Assembly (NCBI GenBank): GCA_035253825.1
Contig: DATFBM010000010.1
Coordinates: forward strand, 96,001-160,000
Source: JACCTH01 sp035253825
GTDB lineage: Bacteria > Actinomycetota > Acidimicrobiia > Spongiisociales > ZC4RG35
Direction: 5' to 3'
Length of the DNA: 64,000 nucleotides
The position numbers were made by a program, and so were the translations under genes. Below the pieces are notes generated by a model. The model was given only the letters and a program-made list of their open reading frames with translations. It did no database searches and had not been told where the DNA came from. Numbering within the stretch: position 1 is the stretch's first letter; each line of letters starts with the position of its first letter. Below are positions 25,613 through 33,812 of this stretch, piece after piece.

Positions 25613-27149
25613 GGATCGAATCAGAAACGAATTGCACGACACGGCCGAGCGGCTGGCGCTTGACCCCGGTGAGTACCGGCGGGCGATCGAGACCGCCCGG
25701 CGTCGGCGGCAGCGACGGATCATCAAAGCCCTTTCGGGAATGATCGTGGTCGCCGGGCTGGTCGTCATCGTGCTCGCCCTCCGCCCCGGCAGCGAAGTGG
25801 TCGTCAGCCCATCGACCACCACCCCCACCACCCCCACCACCCCCACCACCGCCGCTCCCGGCCCGACGACAACCGCCCTTCCTGTCGTCACCGTGGGAGC
25901 GGCGGTGGTGACCGCCGGCCCCCGGGGAATCTCTTGGACGGTGCTGGGCACCGACGGTGCCACCGGCGTCCTCGAAAGCGACCCTTACTACGAAGCCATC
26001 TCGTGGGTTGAAAGCGATGGTGAAGGCGGACTGGTCTTCACGCACGAGGTGAGCCCGCTTCCCTGGGATCAGGGCACGCTGCTCTGGCTCCCCGCCGGAG
26101 CGGTGGCCCCCCAGCCGGTGGCGGCCCCCCCGCCTCAAGGCTTGATAATGCCCATCGGAGTCAGCAACGGTCGGGTCTATTACCGGCTGGACTCACAGGG
26201 GACGAGCACCGTCATCGGCGTCGACCTCGATGGCCAGAACCAGGAGATCGTGCTCCCCGCCACCTCGGAATTGATAGCCGCTTCGCTTTCAGGCTCCGTA
26301 CTGGCCGTGGTACGTGGCATCGATTGCGCCGAGATCGACCTCTTTGCGACGGACGGTCAGCAGATGCCCGACGGCTTTCCCGACTGTTACCCGGCTTCGA
26401 TCAACGACCTTGCCCTCAGCGGCGATTCGCTCTACGTCCTCGAAGACGGCGCGGATGGTCGCGTTCTCCGGCATCTGACCACTTCCGGCCAAGACCTCGG
26501 GGCAAGCCCTGTCGACGGCTGGCAGATCGAAGTACTCGATTCCGAGACCGTTGCGGTGGGCGGAACCACCATCGCCGTCGGGGCGTTCGGCGGCGATTCC
26601 TTCGTACCCCAAACCGAGATCGAAGGTTCCAGCACCTTTGCACTGGTGCCCGAGCTCAGGGTCGACCCCGCGGCCTCGCTCGGATCGGGCTTGGGTGAGA
26701 TTCCATGCACCCCGTTGGACCTGCCGGCGCTGGCTTCCCAGGGTCTACCGGAAGCGGTGGAAGCCAAACGGCAGCAGATTTTTGAGCTGGCGTCGGGCTG
26801 TGAGATGGGCAGGCTGGCCGAGTTGGTCCTCGAAGACAACGCCGCCTTCACGTTTGGCGGAGAGGAGGACCCGGTACGGACCTGGATCGCCTCGGCACGC
26901 TATGGGTTCGACGTCCTGGCGATGTCGACCAGGATCCTCAATTCCGATCCCGCCCCCGATGGCGCCGGGGTCTATTCCTGGCCGGCAGTCCACGCCACCA
27001 ACAGCGAGGAGGACTGGCAGGCGCTCTCGGGGATCTTGTCGGCGGCGGAGTTCGAGCAGTACTACCAGTTCCGTGAGAGCGGCTATCTCGGGCTCCGACT
27101 GGGCATCGATCCCGACGGCCGGCTGGTCTACCTCATCGCCGGCGACTGA
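25602..27149 (+). CDS. Single-pass membrane protein, likely partner of the upstream sigma factor
   Basis: A 515-residue protein not assigned to a family. The N-terminal about 40 residues are cytoplasmic and basic, then comes one transmembrane helix (about 43-62), then a Thr/Pro-rich spacer encoded by 9-bp repeats. A large extracytoplasmic region of beta-rich sequence follows (about 95-360, propeller-like), with a C-terminal domain of about 130 residues containing ELASGCEMGRLAELVLEDNAAFTFGG. Its overlap with the sigma gene and its layout suggest a sensor or anti-sigma role, but no zinc-binding anti-sigma motif is visible. Confidence 0.6.
   Translation: MRLEDRIRNELHDTAERLALDPGEYRRAIETARRRRQRRIIKALSGMIVVAGLVVIVLALRPGSEVVVSPSTTTPTTPTTPTTAAPGPTTTALPVVTVGAAVVTAGPRGISWTVLGTDGATGVLESDPYYEAISWVESDGEGGLVFTHEVSPLPWDQGTLLWLPAGAVAPQPVAAPPPQGLIMPIGVSNGRVYYRLDSQGTSTVIGVDLDGQNQEIVLPATSELIAASLSGSVLAVVRGIDCAEIDLFATDGQQMPDGFPDCYPASINDLALSGDSLYVLEDGADGRVLRHLTTSGQDLGASPVDGWQIEVLDSETVAVGGTTIAVGAFGGDSFVPQTEIEGSSTFALVPELRVDPAASLGSGLGEIPCTPLDLPALASQGLPEAVEAKRQQIFELASGCEMGRLAELVLEDNAAFTFGGEEDPVRTWIASARYGFDVLAMSTRILNSDPAPDGAGVYSWPAVHATNSEEDWQALSGILSAAEFEQYYQFRESGYLGLRLGIDPDGRLVYLIAGD
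25815..25850 (+). repeat. Thr/Pro 9-bp tandem repeats
   Basis: Repeats of CCCACCACC encode a Pro-Thr-Thr spacer just outside the membrane segment. The tract is prone to slippage and to length variation without changing frame. Confidence 0.75.
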
Positions 27150-27155
27150 TGCGGA

Positions 27156-27202
27156 AACCTAAGGCTATAAGCCGTGGTTTCCGCGGCCTATAACCTTAGG
27201 TT
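27156..27202. repeat. 47-bp palindromic element, copy 2
   Basis: Runs from AACCTAA to TTAGGTT. It has the same length as copy 1 and matches it at 37 of 47 positions. Arms such as GCTATAAGCCG and CGGCCTATAAC pair with few mismatches, and the loop is TTT where copy 1 has AAA. It lies between two genes on the plus strand. Confidence 0.8.
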
Positions 27203-27241
27203 GCGATTTCATACCGGTTTATCTACCTCGGACTCGGGCTG

Positions 27242-27601
27242 GTGGCTCTGGCGGCGGTCTTGTTGGCTATCGCGTTCGGCGGTGGCGGTGAGCCCACCGA
27301 GCTTCCGGCGCCGATCGAGTCGATCACTCCTCATCCCAATGATTCGGCTCTGACGCAGGCGATCTTGGAAATCGATCTCGAGTCCGGCTACCAGGCCCAG
27401 ATCTACGTCAATGGTTTCCTCATTCCCGAGAATGAGATCTCCTTCGTCGAGCCGACGGGAGTCCATCGGTGGCAGCCGAGCGCCCAGAGCCTCGTCATGG
27501 CCGCCTGGACCCCGGGTATCCAAGAAATCCGAATCGTCTGGGACTCGTTAGCCGGACTCCCCAGCCCCGGCGAGTTCGAATGGACTTTCCGCGTCCAGTA
27601 G
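27242..27601 (+). CDS. Small membrane-anchored protein of unknown function
   Basis: A 119-residue protein from a GTG start, with a hydrophobic N terminus (VALAAVLLAIAFGGGG) and an extracytoplasmic beta-rich domain (LESGYQAQIYVNGFLIPENEI, then WTPGIQEIRIVWDS) that looks Ig-like or jelly-roll-like. In-frame codons upstream back to 27206 continue the hydrophobic helix, so the true start could be the ATT at 27206, just outside the palindromic element. Its last 54 bp overlap the convergent dapE end. Not recognised beyond this. Confidence 0.55.
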   Translation: MALAAVLLAIAFGGGGEPTELPAPIESITPHPNDSALTQAILEIDLESGYQAQIYVNGFLIPENEISFVEPTGVHRWQPSAQSLVMAAWTPGIQEIRIVWDSLAGLPSPGEFEWTFRVQ

Positions 27602-28642
27602 AAGTTGGCGGAGAGTGTCGAAGACCTTGTCGAGGTCGTCGAGCCGGACACTCTCATCTACCTTATGAGCCAGGGCTGTTTCCCCCGGCCCGTAGTTGAC
27701 AGCCGCGATCCCGTGTGCACCCAGCCGAGCGACGTCCGTCCACCCTTGTTTGGCTGCCGGCGGCGCCCCGGACAACTCGCGCAAGCGGTCGAGGATCGGA
27801 TGAGCCGTATCGACCGGACCTGCAGGCGCCGAGTCGATGACCTCGAACCCATCGGCAGCGGCGCACACTGAGGCCAGCACATCGACTGCATCGTCGATGC
27901 TGCGATGAGGGGCAAACCGGAAGTTGACGTTTAGCTCGAAGCTCGAAGGAATGATGTTGTTGGCGATTCCCCCCGATGCCCGAGTGACCGAGATGACTTC
28001 CCGGAAGATCAGGCCGTCGATCTCGACCGGTTCTGGCTCTCGCTTGTCCATCTCCGCCAGCCAGGCCCCCGCCCGAGTGACCGCATTGACTCCAAGCCAA
28101 GGACGGGCGGAATGGGCGGCGGTGCCTTCGAAAACGACTCGAGCGTTGATAACTCCGTTGCAACCGATCTGGACCTCGCCATCAGTGGGTTCGAGGACGA
28201 CCGCAAACGACGCCGCCTTGAGCCAAGGTGCTCGAACCAACACCGTTTCCAACTCGTTGGCCTCGGACGATCCTTCTTCCCCTGCATAAAACACTCCGAT
28301 CAGGTCGCGGCCCGTCAATCGGACCTCGCGATCCTCGAGCAAGTGCAGCATCACCGCCACCCCCGCTTTCATGTCGGAGGCCCCGAGACCGAACATTCGG
28401 TTGCCTTCTATCCGTGCCGGAGGCTGACCCTGAGAAGGAACCGTGTCGAGGTGTCCGACGAGAAGGATGGGGGCGGCGGCATCGCGAGGCCCGACGACCA
28501 GCGAGTTCCCCACTCGGTCGACCGTCTCCTGCCCGAAGGCGCGATAGAGCCTGGCCGCCACCTCCGTGCAGAGCCGACCCTCGTTGCCGGTCTCTGACGG
28601 TGTATCGATCAGCCATTGCAAGGTTTTGTGGAGATCATTCAC
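27548..28642 (-). CDS. dapE: Succinyl-diaminopimelate desuccinylase
   Basis: This 364-residue M20-family metallohydrolase removes succinate from N-succinyl-LL-diaminopimelate in lysine and peptidoglycan precursor synthesis. Metal ligands and catalytic residues are visible: GHLDTVP, the Asp in GASDMKAG, the Glu pair in YAGEEGSSE, and the late His in ALAHKVDE. The dimerisation domain lies in the middle. The GTG at 28642 overlaps the dapD stop (GTGA). Third gene of dapC-dapD-dapE. The 3' end overlaps an opposite-strand gene by 54 bp. Confidence 0.92.
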   Translation of the reverse strand: MNDLHKTLQWLIDTPSETGNEGRLCTEVAARLYRAFGQETVDRVGNSLVVGPRDAAAPILLVGHLDTVPSQGQPPARIEGNRMFGLGASDMKAGVAVMLHLLEDREVRLTGRDLIGVFYAGEEGSSEANELETVLVRAPWLKAASFAVVLEPTDGEVQIGCNGVINARVVFEGTAAHSARPWLGVNAVTRAGAWLAEMDKREPEPVEIDGLIFREVISVTRASGGIANNIIPSSFELNVNFRFAPHRSIDDAVDVLASVCAAADGFEVIDSAPAGPVDTAHPILDRLRELSGAPPAAKQGWTDVARLGAHGIAAVNYGPGETALAHKVDESVRLDDLDKVFDTLRQLLLDAESPFELAGAGESG

Positions 28643-29442
28643 ACGCTGACGCCGGCTTCCCTGAGATAGTCGTTGAGGCTGGTTTTCTCGCTCGTCGAGG
28701 CGGTGCGGTACCCGATGATCAAAGCGCAAGAGAGTTGATAAGTGCCGGCAGGAAATTGCTTAGGCCGGGTACCGGGAACAGCTATCGCCCCCGCCGGAAC
28801 CCTTCCCCGATACTCGACAGGCTCGGGGCCAGTTACGTCGATGATCGGAGTGTTAGCCGCTATCACGGTGTTCGCTCCCAGCACCGCCCCTTTTTCGATC
28901 AAGGCCCCTTCGACCACGATCGAGCGCGAGCCGATAAAGGCGTCGTCTTCGACGACTACCGGTCGTGCCCCCGGTGGCTCTAGCACTCCACCGATGCCGA
29001 CCCCCCCGCTCAAATGGACATTGCGCCCGATCTGAGCGCAGGAGCCGACAGTGGCCCACGTGTCGACCATGGTTCCCGAGCCCACCCGGGCGCCGATGTT
29101 GACGTAGCCCGGCATCACGATCACTCCCGGTTCGCAAAAGGCGCCATAACGGACCATGCCGGGCGGCACCACTCTGACCTGCTGGCTGGCGAGGTTGCGT
29201 TTGAGGGGAATCTTGTCGTGGTACTCGAAAGGCCCGATGTCGATCGTCTCGGATTTCCTCAGTCGAAAGTAGAGAAGGATGGCCTTCATGAGCCAGCCGT
29301 TGACCTTCCATTCCCCATCGACTTGCTCGGCCACGCGCTGAGTCCCCTGGTCGAGTTGGGCGATCGCCGCCTCGACTTCGGGGGCGGCCTCTTGCAGATC
29401 GACATCGCCGGCAAAGGCCGCTTCGATCAGTTCGCGAGACAT
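28639..29442 (-). CDS. dapD: Tetrahydrodipicolinate N-succinyltransferase
   Basis: A 267-residue enzyme that transfers succinyl from succinyl-CoA to tetrahydrodipicolinate. The C-terminal two thirds is a left-handed beta-helix of hexapeptide repeats (IGARVGSGTMVDTWATVGSCAQIGRNVHLSGGVGIGG), with the conserved MVDTWATVGSCAQIG active-site stretch. The start at 29442 has GAGGG upstream and overlaps dapC by 16 bp. Together with dapC and dapE it covers the succinylase branch of diaminopimelate synthesis. Confidence 0.94.
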   Translation of the reverse strand: MSRELIEAAFAGDVDLQEAAPEVEAAIAQLDQGTQRVAEQVDGEWKVNGWLMKAILLYFRLRKSETIDIGPFEYHDKIPLKRNLASQQVRVVPPGMVRYGAFCEPGVIVMPGYVNIGARVGSGTMVDTWATVGSCAQIGRNVHLSGGVGIGGVLEPPGARPVVVEDDAFIGSRSIVVEGALIEKGAVLGANTVIAANTPIIDVTGPEPVEYRGRVPAGAIAVPGTRPKQFPAGTYQLSCALIIGYRTASTSEKTSLNDYLREAGVSV

Positions 29443-30569
29443 TCCCTCAAGACCTCGGCCGCTTCGTCACACTGATCCAGGGGTGGTACGAGAGCCAAAC
29501 GAACAAATCCCTCGCCGCCCTCGCCGAAGGCGCGGCCGGGAGTAACGAGAACTCCCCGGGTGAGCAAGCGATTGCTGATCTCGAGATCGTCGCCCACTCG
29601 AACCCAGAGATAGATACCTCCCTCCGACCCCACCACGGCCATTCCGGCAGCCTCGCACGCCGCTCCCAGGATGCGGCGCTTCTGGCGAAAGATGGCCCGG
29701 CGCTCGGCGACGTGATCGTCATCGGACCAAGCGGCAATCGCCGCCCGCTGCACGAACTCAGGTGAAGCGGTACCCGTCGACGTGCGAAGGAGCCTGATGA
29801 GGCGTATCGCTTCCGCGTCGCCGACAATCGCCCCCGAGCGATATCCGGTCATGCCCGATCGCTTCGAGAGGGAAAAGAAGGCCAGGACTCCTTCCGCCCC
29901 CGGACCGGCCACGTCGAGCACAGAGGTCGGAGGTAGTTCGTCGTAGATGTCGGCGTAGCACTCGTCCGAACAAAGGAGGGCCTCGCCCTCCCGGGCCGCG
30001 GCCACGAGATCGGCCAGATCGTCGCCACCACTGATCGATCCGGCCGGGTTGTGAGGCGAGCAAGTCCAGACCAGGGCGGCCCGCCGCCAGGCGTCCGCCT
30101 CCAGGTGGTGGGCCCGGAATATGAAGTCAGATTCGAGCTCGACCGCTCGCCCCTCGGCCCCGGCGAAGCGAGCTCCTCTTCCATAGATCGGATAGCCGGG
30201 GCTCGGCCAAGCCACCAGATCTTTACGACTTCGGTCGACGAAGGCCAGAGCCGCCGAGAAGATCGCTTCCTTCGAACCGGAGGTGGGGATGACTTGGGTA
30301 TCGGGGTTCACGCCGACACCAAATCGACGTTTGAGGTAGCCCGCAATTGCTTCTCGCAACTCGGGCAGGCCGGCTGTGGTTGGGTACTGCGAGATCTGGG
30401 GAACGGCCGCCTTCAACGCCTCGGGGATGAAGGGAGGGGTTGGTTCGCGCGGATCACCGATCGAAAAGTCGAGCACCCGCACTCCCTCTGCCCGGAGTTG
30501 ACGAGCGTGCTCGGCCAGGGCCCCGATGGCGTACTCGCCAAACCCTTCGACGACCGGGTTGACCTTCAC
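29427..30569 (-). CDS. dapC: N-succinyl-diaminopimelate aminotransferase
   Basis: A 380-residue PLP-dependent class I aminotransferase. Context with dapD and dapE identifies it as the glutamate-dependent enzyme making N-succinyl-LL-diaminopimelate. The PLP Lys lies in SLSKRSGMTGYRSG. Also seen are SGSKEAIF, SPGYPIYGRG, SPHNPAGS and the Arg near the C terminus (GEGFVRLALV) that binds the carboxylate. The GTG start has a TAGGGT box 7 nt upstream, so the operon mRNA is probably leaderless. Confidence 0.9.
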   Translation of the reverse strand: MKVNPVVEGFGEYAIGALAEHARQLRAEGVRVLDFSIGDPREPTPPFIPEALKAAVPQISQYPTTAGLPELREAIAGYLKRRFGVGVNPDTQVIPTSGSKEAIFSAALAFVDRSRKDLVAWPSPGYPIYGRGARFAGAEGRAVELESDFIFRAHHLEADAWRRAALVWTCSPHNPAGSISGGDDLADLVAAAREGEALLCSDECYADIYDELPPTSVLDVAGPGAEGVLAFFSLSKRSGMTGYRSGAIVGDAEAIRLIRLLRTSTGTASPEFVQRAAIAAWSDDDHVAERRAIFRQKRRILGAACEAAGMAVVGSEGGIYLWVRVGDDLEISNRLLTRGVLVTPGRAFGEGGEGFVRLALVPPLDQCDEAAEVLRECLAN

Positions 30570-30576
30570 GGGGAAA

Positions 30577-30582
30577 ACCCTA
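30577..30582 (-). promoter_or_regulatory. -10 box for leaderless dapC-dapD-dapE operon
   Basis: TAGGGT on the minus strand, 7 nt before the GTG at 30569. Confidence 0.5.
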
Positions 30583-30593
30583 GCTCTGCTCGC

Positions 30594-31139
30594 TCAGGCC
30601 GCCTCGTCCACCGTGAAGGCGCATGGGATTCCCGATTCCGGGCCTCGCTGTGCGAACTCGCCCCAGAAACTGCGGGCGGCCTCGACATCGACCCTTTCGA
30701 GCTCGGCCAGGTTCCCCCAGGACACCATTGCCAGGGGCAGGTCGAGGGCGGAATGGGGCATAACAATCACATGAGTCGCCAGCTCCCGGCCAAGATCCTC
30801 GAGTGCGGCGAGCTCGGTGTCAGAGATCGAGTCGGGCTGGTAGTAGAAAATCACTGCCCCGTGCTCGAGGGAATGGATGTTGAAGATCTCGGGCACCTCC
30901 TGTCGGAAAATCCCGCAAGGAGTCGGAGCGGGTGCATGGGGCCCCGACGTAGCCGGCACTGAGCTGTAGCGAGGCGGGTCTTCAGTTCCGGCCACGATGG
31001 CCTCGACAGTCTCTGGTGACAGGTGCTCGACTCCCAAGTCCTCGGGTTGGGAGACCTCATACGTCCGCCCCGCCGGCTGCGCGCAAGCCGCCAAGGCGAG
31101 AGCCAGAAATGCCGCCCCAACCCCTCTAAGAGAGAGCAT
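30594..31139 (-). CDS. DUF3105 lipoprotein
   Basis: A 181-residue secreted protein with a signal and lipobox (ALALAACAQ, Cys near residue 19). The DUF3105 core is clear: YSSVPATSGPHAP, VPEIFNIHSLEHGAVIFYY, with conserved His residues that could bind metal. The function of DUF3105 is unknown. The ATG overlaps the end of ligA by 14 bp and has GAGGG upstream, so it is translationally coupled to ligA. Confidence 0.85.
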   Translation of the reverse strand: MLSLRGVGAAFLALALAACAQPAGRTYEVSQPEDLGVEHLSPETVEAIVAGTEDPPRYSSVPATSGPHAPAPTPCGIFRQEVPEIFNIHSLEHGAVIFYYQPDSISDTELAALEDLGRELATHVIVMPHSALDLPLAMVSWGNLAELERVDVEAARSFWGEFAQRGPESGIPCAFTVDEAA

Positions 31140-33159
31140 CGAGTCCCTCGGATAACAATCGCAAGAACTGCTTCTCGTCGATTATCGGGACGCCCAAGTC
31201 GGTCGCCTTCGAGATCTTGCTCTGGCCTGCATTCTCACCGGCCACCAGCGCCTCGGTCTTGCGGGAGACACTGCTTGCCGCCTTGCCGCCCCGGCTCGTG
31301 ATTTCGCTTTCGGCTTGCTCCCTGCTCATTGAGTCCAAGGTGCCGGTGACGACCAGAGTCATCCCGGCCAACAAATCGGAGGAGGCGTCCGTCTGCGGTT
31401 CTTCATCGGCCATGCTGACGCCCGCCGCCGCCAGCTTTTTTACCAGGGCGATGTTGTCGGGATCGATTGACCAAGCCCTCACCGAGTTGGCAATGACTTG
31501 ACCGAGCCCCTCGACCCCGGCGAGATCTTCGGAGGTGGCACTCATTAGCCGTTCGAGGCTGTGAAAGCGACGTGCCAGGAGACGGGCGACGGTGCCACCG
31601 ACATGCCGAATTCCCAACGCAACCAGGAGCCGCTGGAGCGGGCGATGCCGAGCCGCCTCGATCCCTTTCATCAAATTGGCCACCGAAACCTCTCCCCAGC
31701 CTTCGTAACCGAGGAGTTGCTCAGGCTTGAGCAGGAAGATGTCGGCGGGGTCGTCGATCAGCCCTTCCCGGAGAAGCAGATCCATCGTCTTGTAACCCAT
31801 CCCCTCGATGTCCATCGCTCCCCGTGAGGCGAAATGGAAGAGCCATTCCCGAACCCGGGAGGGACATTCGAAGCCTCCGGTGCAGCGGGCCACTTTCTCG
31901 CCCGGGGGCCGCTCAATGGGATGGCCGCAAAAGGGGCATTGGGCCGGCATCGACCAGGGCTTCTCCTTCCCGGTCCGCACCGACACCACCGGGCCTACCA
32001 CCTCAGGGATGACGTCGCCGGCGCGCCGAACGATCACTTTGTCGGCGATGCGAACATCCTTTCGTCGCAACTCATCCTCGTTATGGAGCGTGGCGTAGGT
32101 GACTGTCGCTCCACCGACTTGCACCGGCTCGAGAACCGCAAACGGCGTGGCCGCTCCGGTGCGACCGACATTGATTTGGATATCTCGCAGGGTCGTCACC
32201 TGTTCTTCCGGGGGGAACTTGTAAGCGACCGCCCAGCGAGGAGCGTGGGACGTGTAGCCGAGTTCCAGCTGGTCGACAAGGGAGTCCACCTTGATGACGA
32301 CCCCGTCCGTCTGATAGTCACGGTCGTGACGTTTCTTCTCTGCCTCGAGCAAGAACTTCTTCACCTCCTCGAGATCCGACACTGCCCTCGAGGTGGGATT
32401 GACTCGAAGGCCCAGCTCGGAGAGATATGACATTTGCTCGGAATGGCGAGCCAGCGGCGGACCTCCTTCCAGGAGACCTACTTGGTAAACCCAAATCCCG
32501 AGTTCGCGGCCGGCGGTGATGCCCGGGTCCTTCTGACGGACCGAGCCGGCGGCGGCGTTGCGGGGGTTGGCGAAAATCCTGAGTTCGGCCTCGCTCTGGC
32601 GCCGGTTGAGCTCTTCGAAGGCGCGCAGGGGCATGTAGACCTCCCCTCGCACCTCGAGGAGGCGGGGAGGCTTCCCGAGAAGACGCAAGGGAATCGACTT
32701 GAGAGTCCGGAGATTGGCGGTGATGTCCTCGCCGGTCGCCCCATCACCCCGGGTGGCCGCCCGAGCCAGCTTGCCATCCTCATACGTCAGGACCACCGCT
32801 AGCCCGTCGATCTTCAACTCGCAGGAAAATCCCTGGGCCGGCCTTCCCAGTCCCCGCTCGAGACGCGAGCCCCACGCCTCGAGCTCCGAAGTCGCCTCGA
32901 TGTTGTCGAGGGAGAAGAGCGGGCGCAGATGGCGGACCGGTGCGAAGAGGTCCCCGATCGGTCCTCCCACCCGCTGGGTCGGGGAGTCGGGGGTGATGAG
33001 GAGGGGGTGTTCCTCCTCGAGGGCAATCAGCTCGCGCAGTAACTGGTCGTAGTCGAAGTCGGAGATCTCGGGCTCATCGAGGACGTGATATCGATAGCCG
33101 TGATACCGCAGCTGCTGACGCAGCTCCTCGATCCGCTCGCTCGCCTCCCGCTCTTCCAT
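31126..33159 (-). CDS. ligA: NAD-dependent DNA ligase
   Basis: A 677-residue replicative ligase. The order is Ia domain (YHVLDEPEISDFDYDQLLREL), adenylation domain with catalytic Lys at residue 116 (CELKIDGLAV), OB fold, the four-Cys zinc finger (CPFCGHPI and CTGGFECPSR), HhH domain (GIRHVGGTVARLLA, GVEGLGQVIANSV), and a C-terminal BRCT domain (LAGMTLVVTGTLDSMSREQ). All are intact. A weak box (TAAAAC) lies 6 nt before the ATG. DUF3105 overlaps its end. Confidence 0.96.
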   Translation of the reverse strand: MEEREASERIEELRQQLRYHGYRYHVLDEPEISDFDYDQLLRELIALEEEHPLLITPDSPTQRVGGPIGDLFAPVRHLRPLFSLDNIEATSELEAWGSRLERGLGRPAQGFSCELKIDGLAVVLTYEDGKLARAATRGDGATGEDITANLRTLKSIPLRLLGKPPRLLEVRGEVYMPLRAFEELNRRQSEAELRIFANPRNAAAGSVRQKDPGITAGRELGIWVYQVGLLEGGPPLARHSEQMSYLSELGLRVNPTSRAVSDLEEVKKFLLEAEKKRHDRDYQTDGVVIKVDSLVDQLELGYTSHAPRWAVAYKFPPEEQVTTLRDIQINVGRTGAATPFAVLEPVQVGGATVTYATLHNEDELRRKDVRIADKVIVRRAGDVIPEVVGPVVSVRTGKEKPWSMPAQCPFCGHPIERPPGEKVARCTGGFECPSRVREWLFHFASRGAMDIEGMGYKTMDLLLREGLIDDPADIFLLKPEQLLGYEGWGEVSVANLMKGIEAARHRPLQRLLVALGIRHVGGTVARLLARRFHSLERLMSATSEDLAGVEGLGQVIANSVRAWSIDPDNIALVKKLAAAGVSMADEEPQTDASSDLLAGMTLVVTGTLDSMSREQAESEITSRGGKAASSVSRKTEALVAGENAGQSKISKATDLGVPIIDEKQFLRLLSEGLDALS

Positions 33160-33218
33160 TTCTTGGTTTTATCAGGCGGACCGGTCGCATTCCGGCCGGG
33201 ATAACGCCGGAGAAGTCC

Positions 33219-33800
33219 TCACGCCTCGATCGGCCGGCCCACGGCCAGTCGATCAGAGAGCCCGGACCCGAGCAGGTCACGGTACTCGCGATCTGGTTCG
33301 GTCCCGGTGCCGTCGAGAGTCTTCGAAAAAAAGGCTCGAGCCGCGGCCGCCAGAACGACATCGAAGATGTCCGCATCGGCAAGCCCCAACTGCCGCAACG
33401 GGGCGATGTCGGCTTCGGTAATGCGAGAAGCATCGATAGCCACATTTCGCGCCAAGGCCATCACCGCCTTGTCGATATCTTCGGAAGCTTCCCCATTAAC
33501 GACATTGGTCAGCTCGGCCTCGTCGAAGAACTTCTCCTTGAGAACGAGGCCATGAGCTAGAGAGCAGTAGCTCGATGAGAGCGCCTGGGCGGCAGCAAGG
33601 GTCGCCAACTCGTACCGTCGCAGGTCCATATTGTCTCGGATCGAGCCGATGAGTTTCGCCCAGGCGTCATACACCTCGGGGCGGAGAGCAAAAAGCGAAA
33701 GGTAGTTGGGGACATATCCCTTTCTCGTCCTCTCGGCTTCGAATAATTCGGCAACCCGGCCCTCGGCTTCTCCCTCCTCCACCGGCTTGATAAAAGGCAC
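33219..33800 (-). CDS. Peroxidase-related AhpD-like protein
   Basis: A 193-residue all-helical protein of the carboxymuconolactone decarboxylase/AhpD superfamily. The redox-like motif is SSYCSLAHG (CxxxH, with only one Cys), typical of the uncharacterised peroxidase-related branch rather than AhpD (CxxC). Start: GTG at 33800, with GGGAG upstream. It begins 12 bp after mnmA and probably shares its transcript. The substrate is unknown. Confidence 0.8.
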   Translation of the reverse strand: MPFIKPVEEGEAEGRVAELFEAERTRKGYVPNYLSLFALRPEVYDAWAKLIGSIRDNMDLRRYELATLAAAQALSSSYCSLAHGLVLKEKFFDEAELTNVVNGEASEDIDKAVMALARNVAIDASRITEADIAPLRQLGLADADIFDVVLAAAARAFFSKTLDGTGTEPDREYRDLLGSGLSDRLAVGRPIEA

Positions 33801-33812
33801 TGGTCTCCCTTT

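Noticed and set aside
25815..25850. CRISPR-like or satellite repeat
   Set aside because: It is a coding Pro-Thr-Thr spacer in a membrane protein. No CRISPR array with spacers is present in the window.
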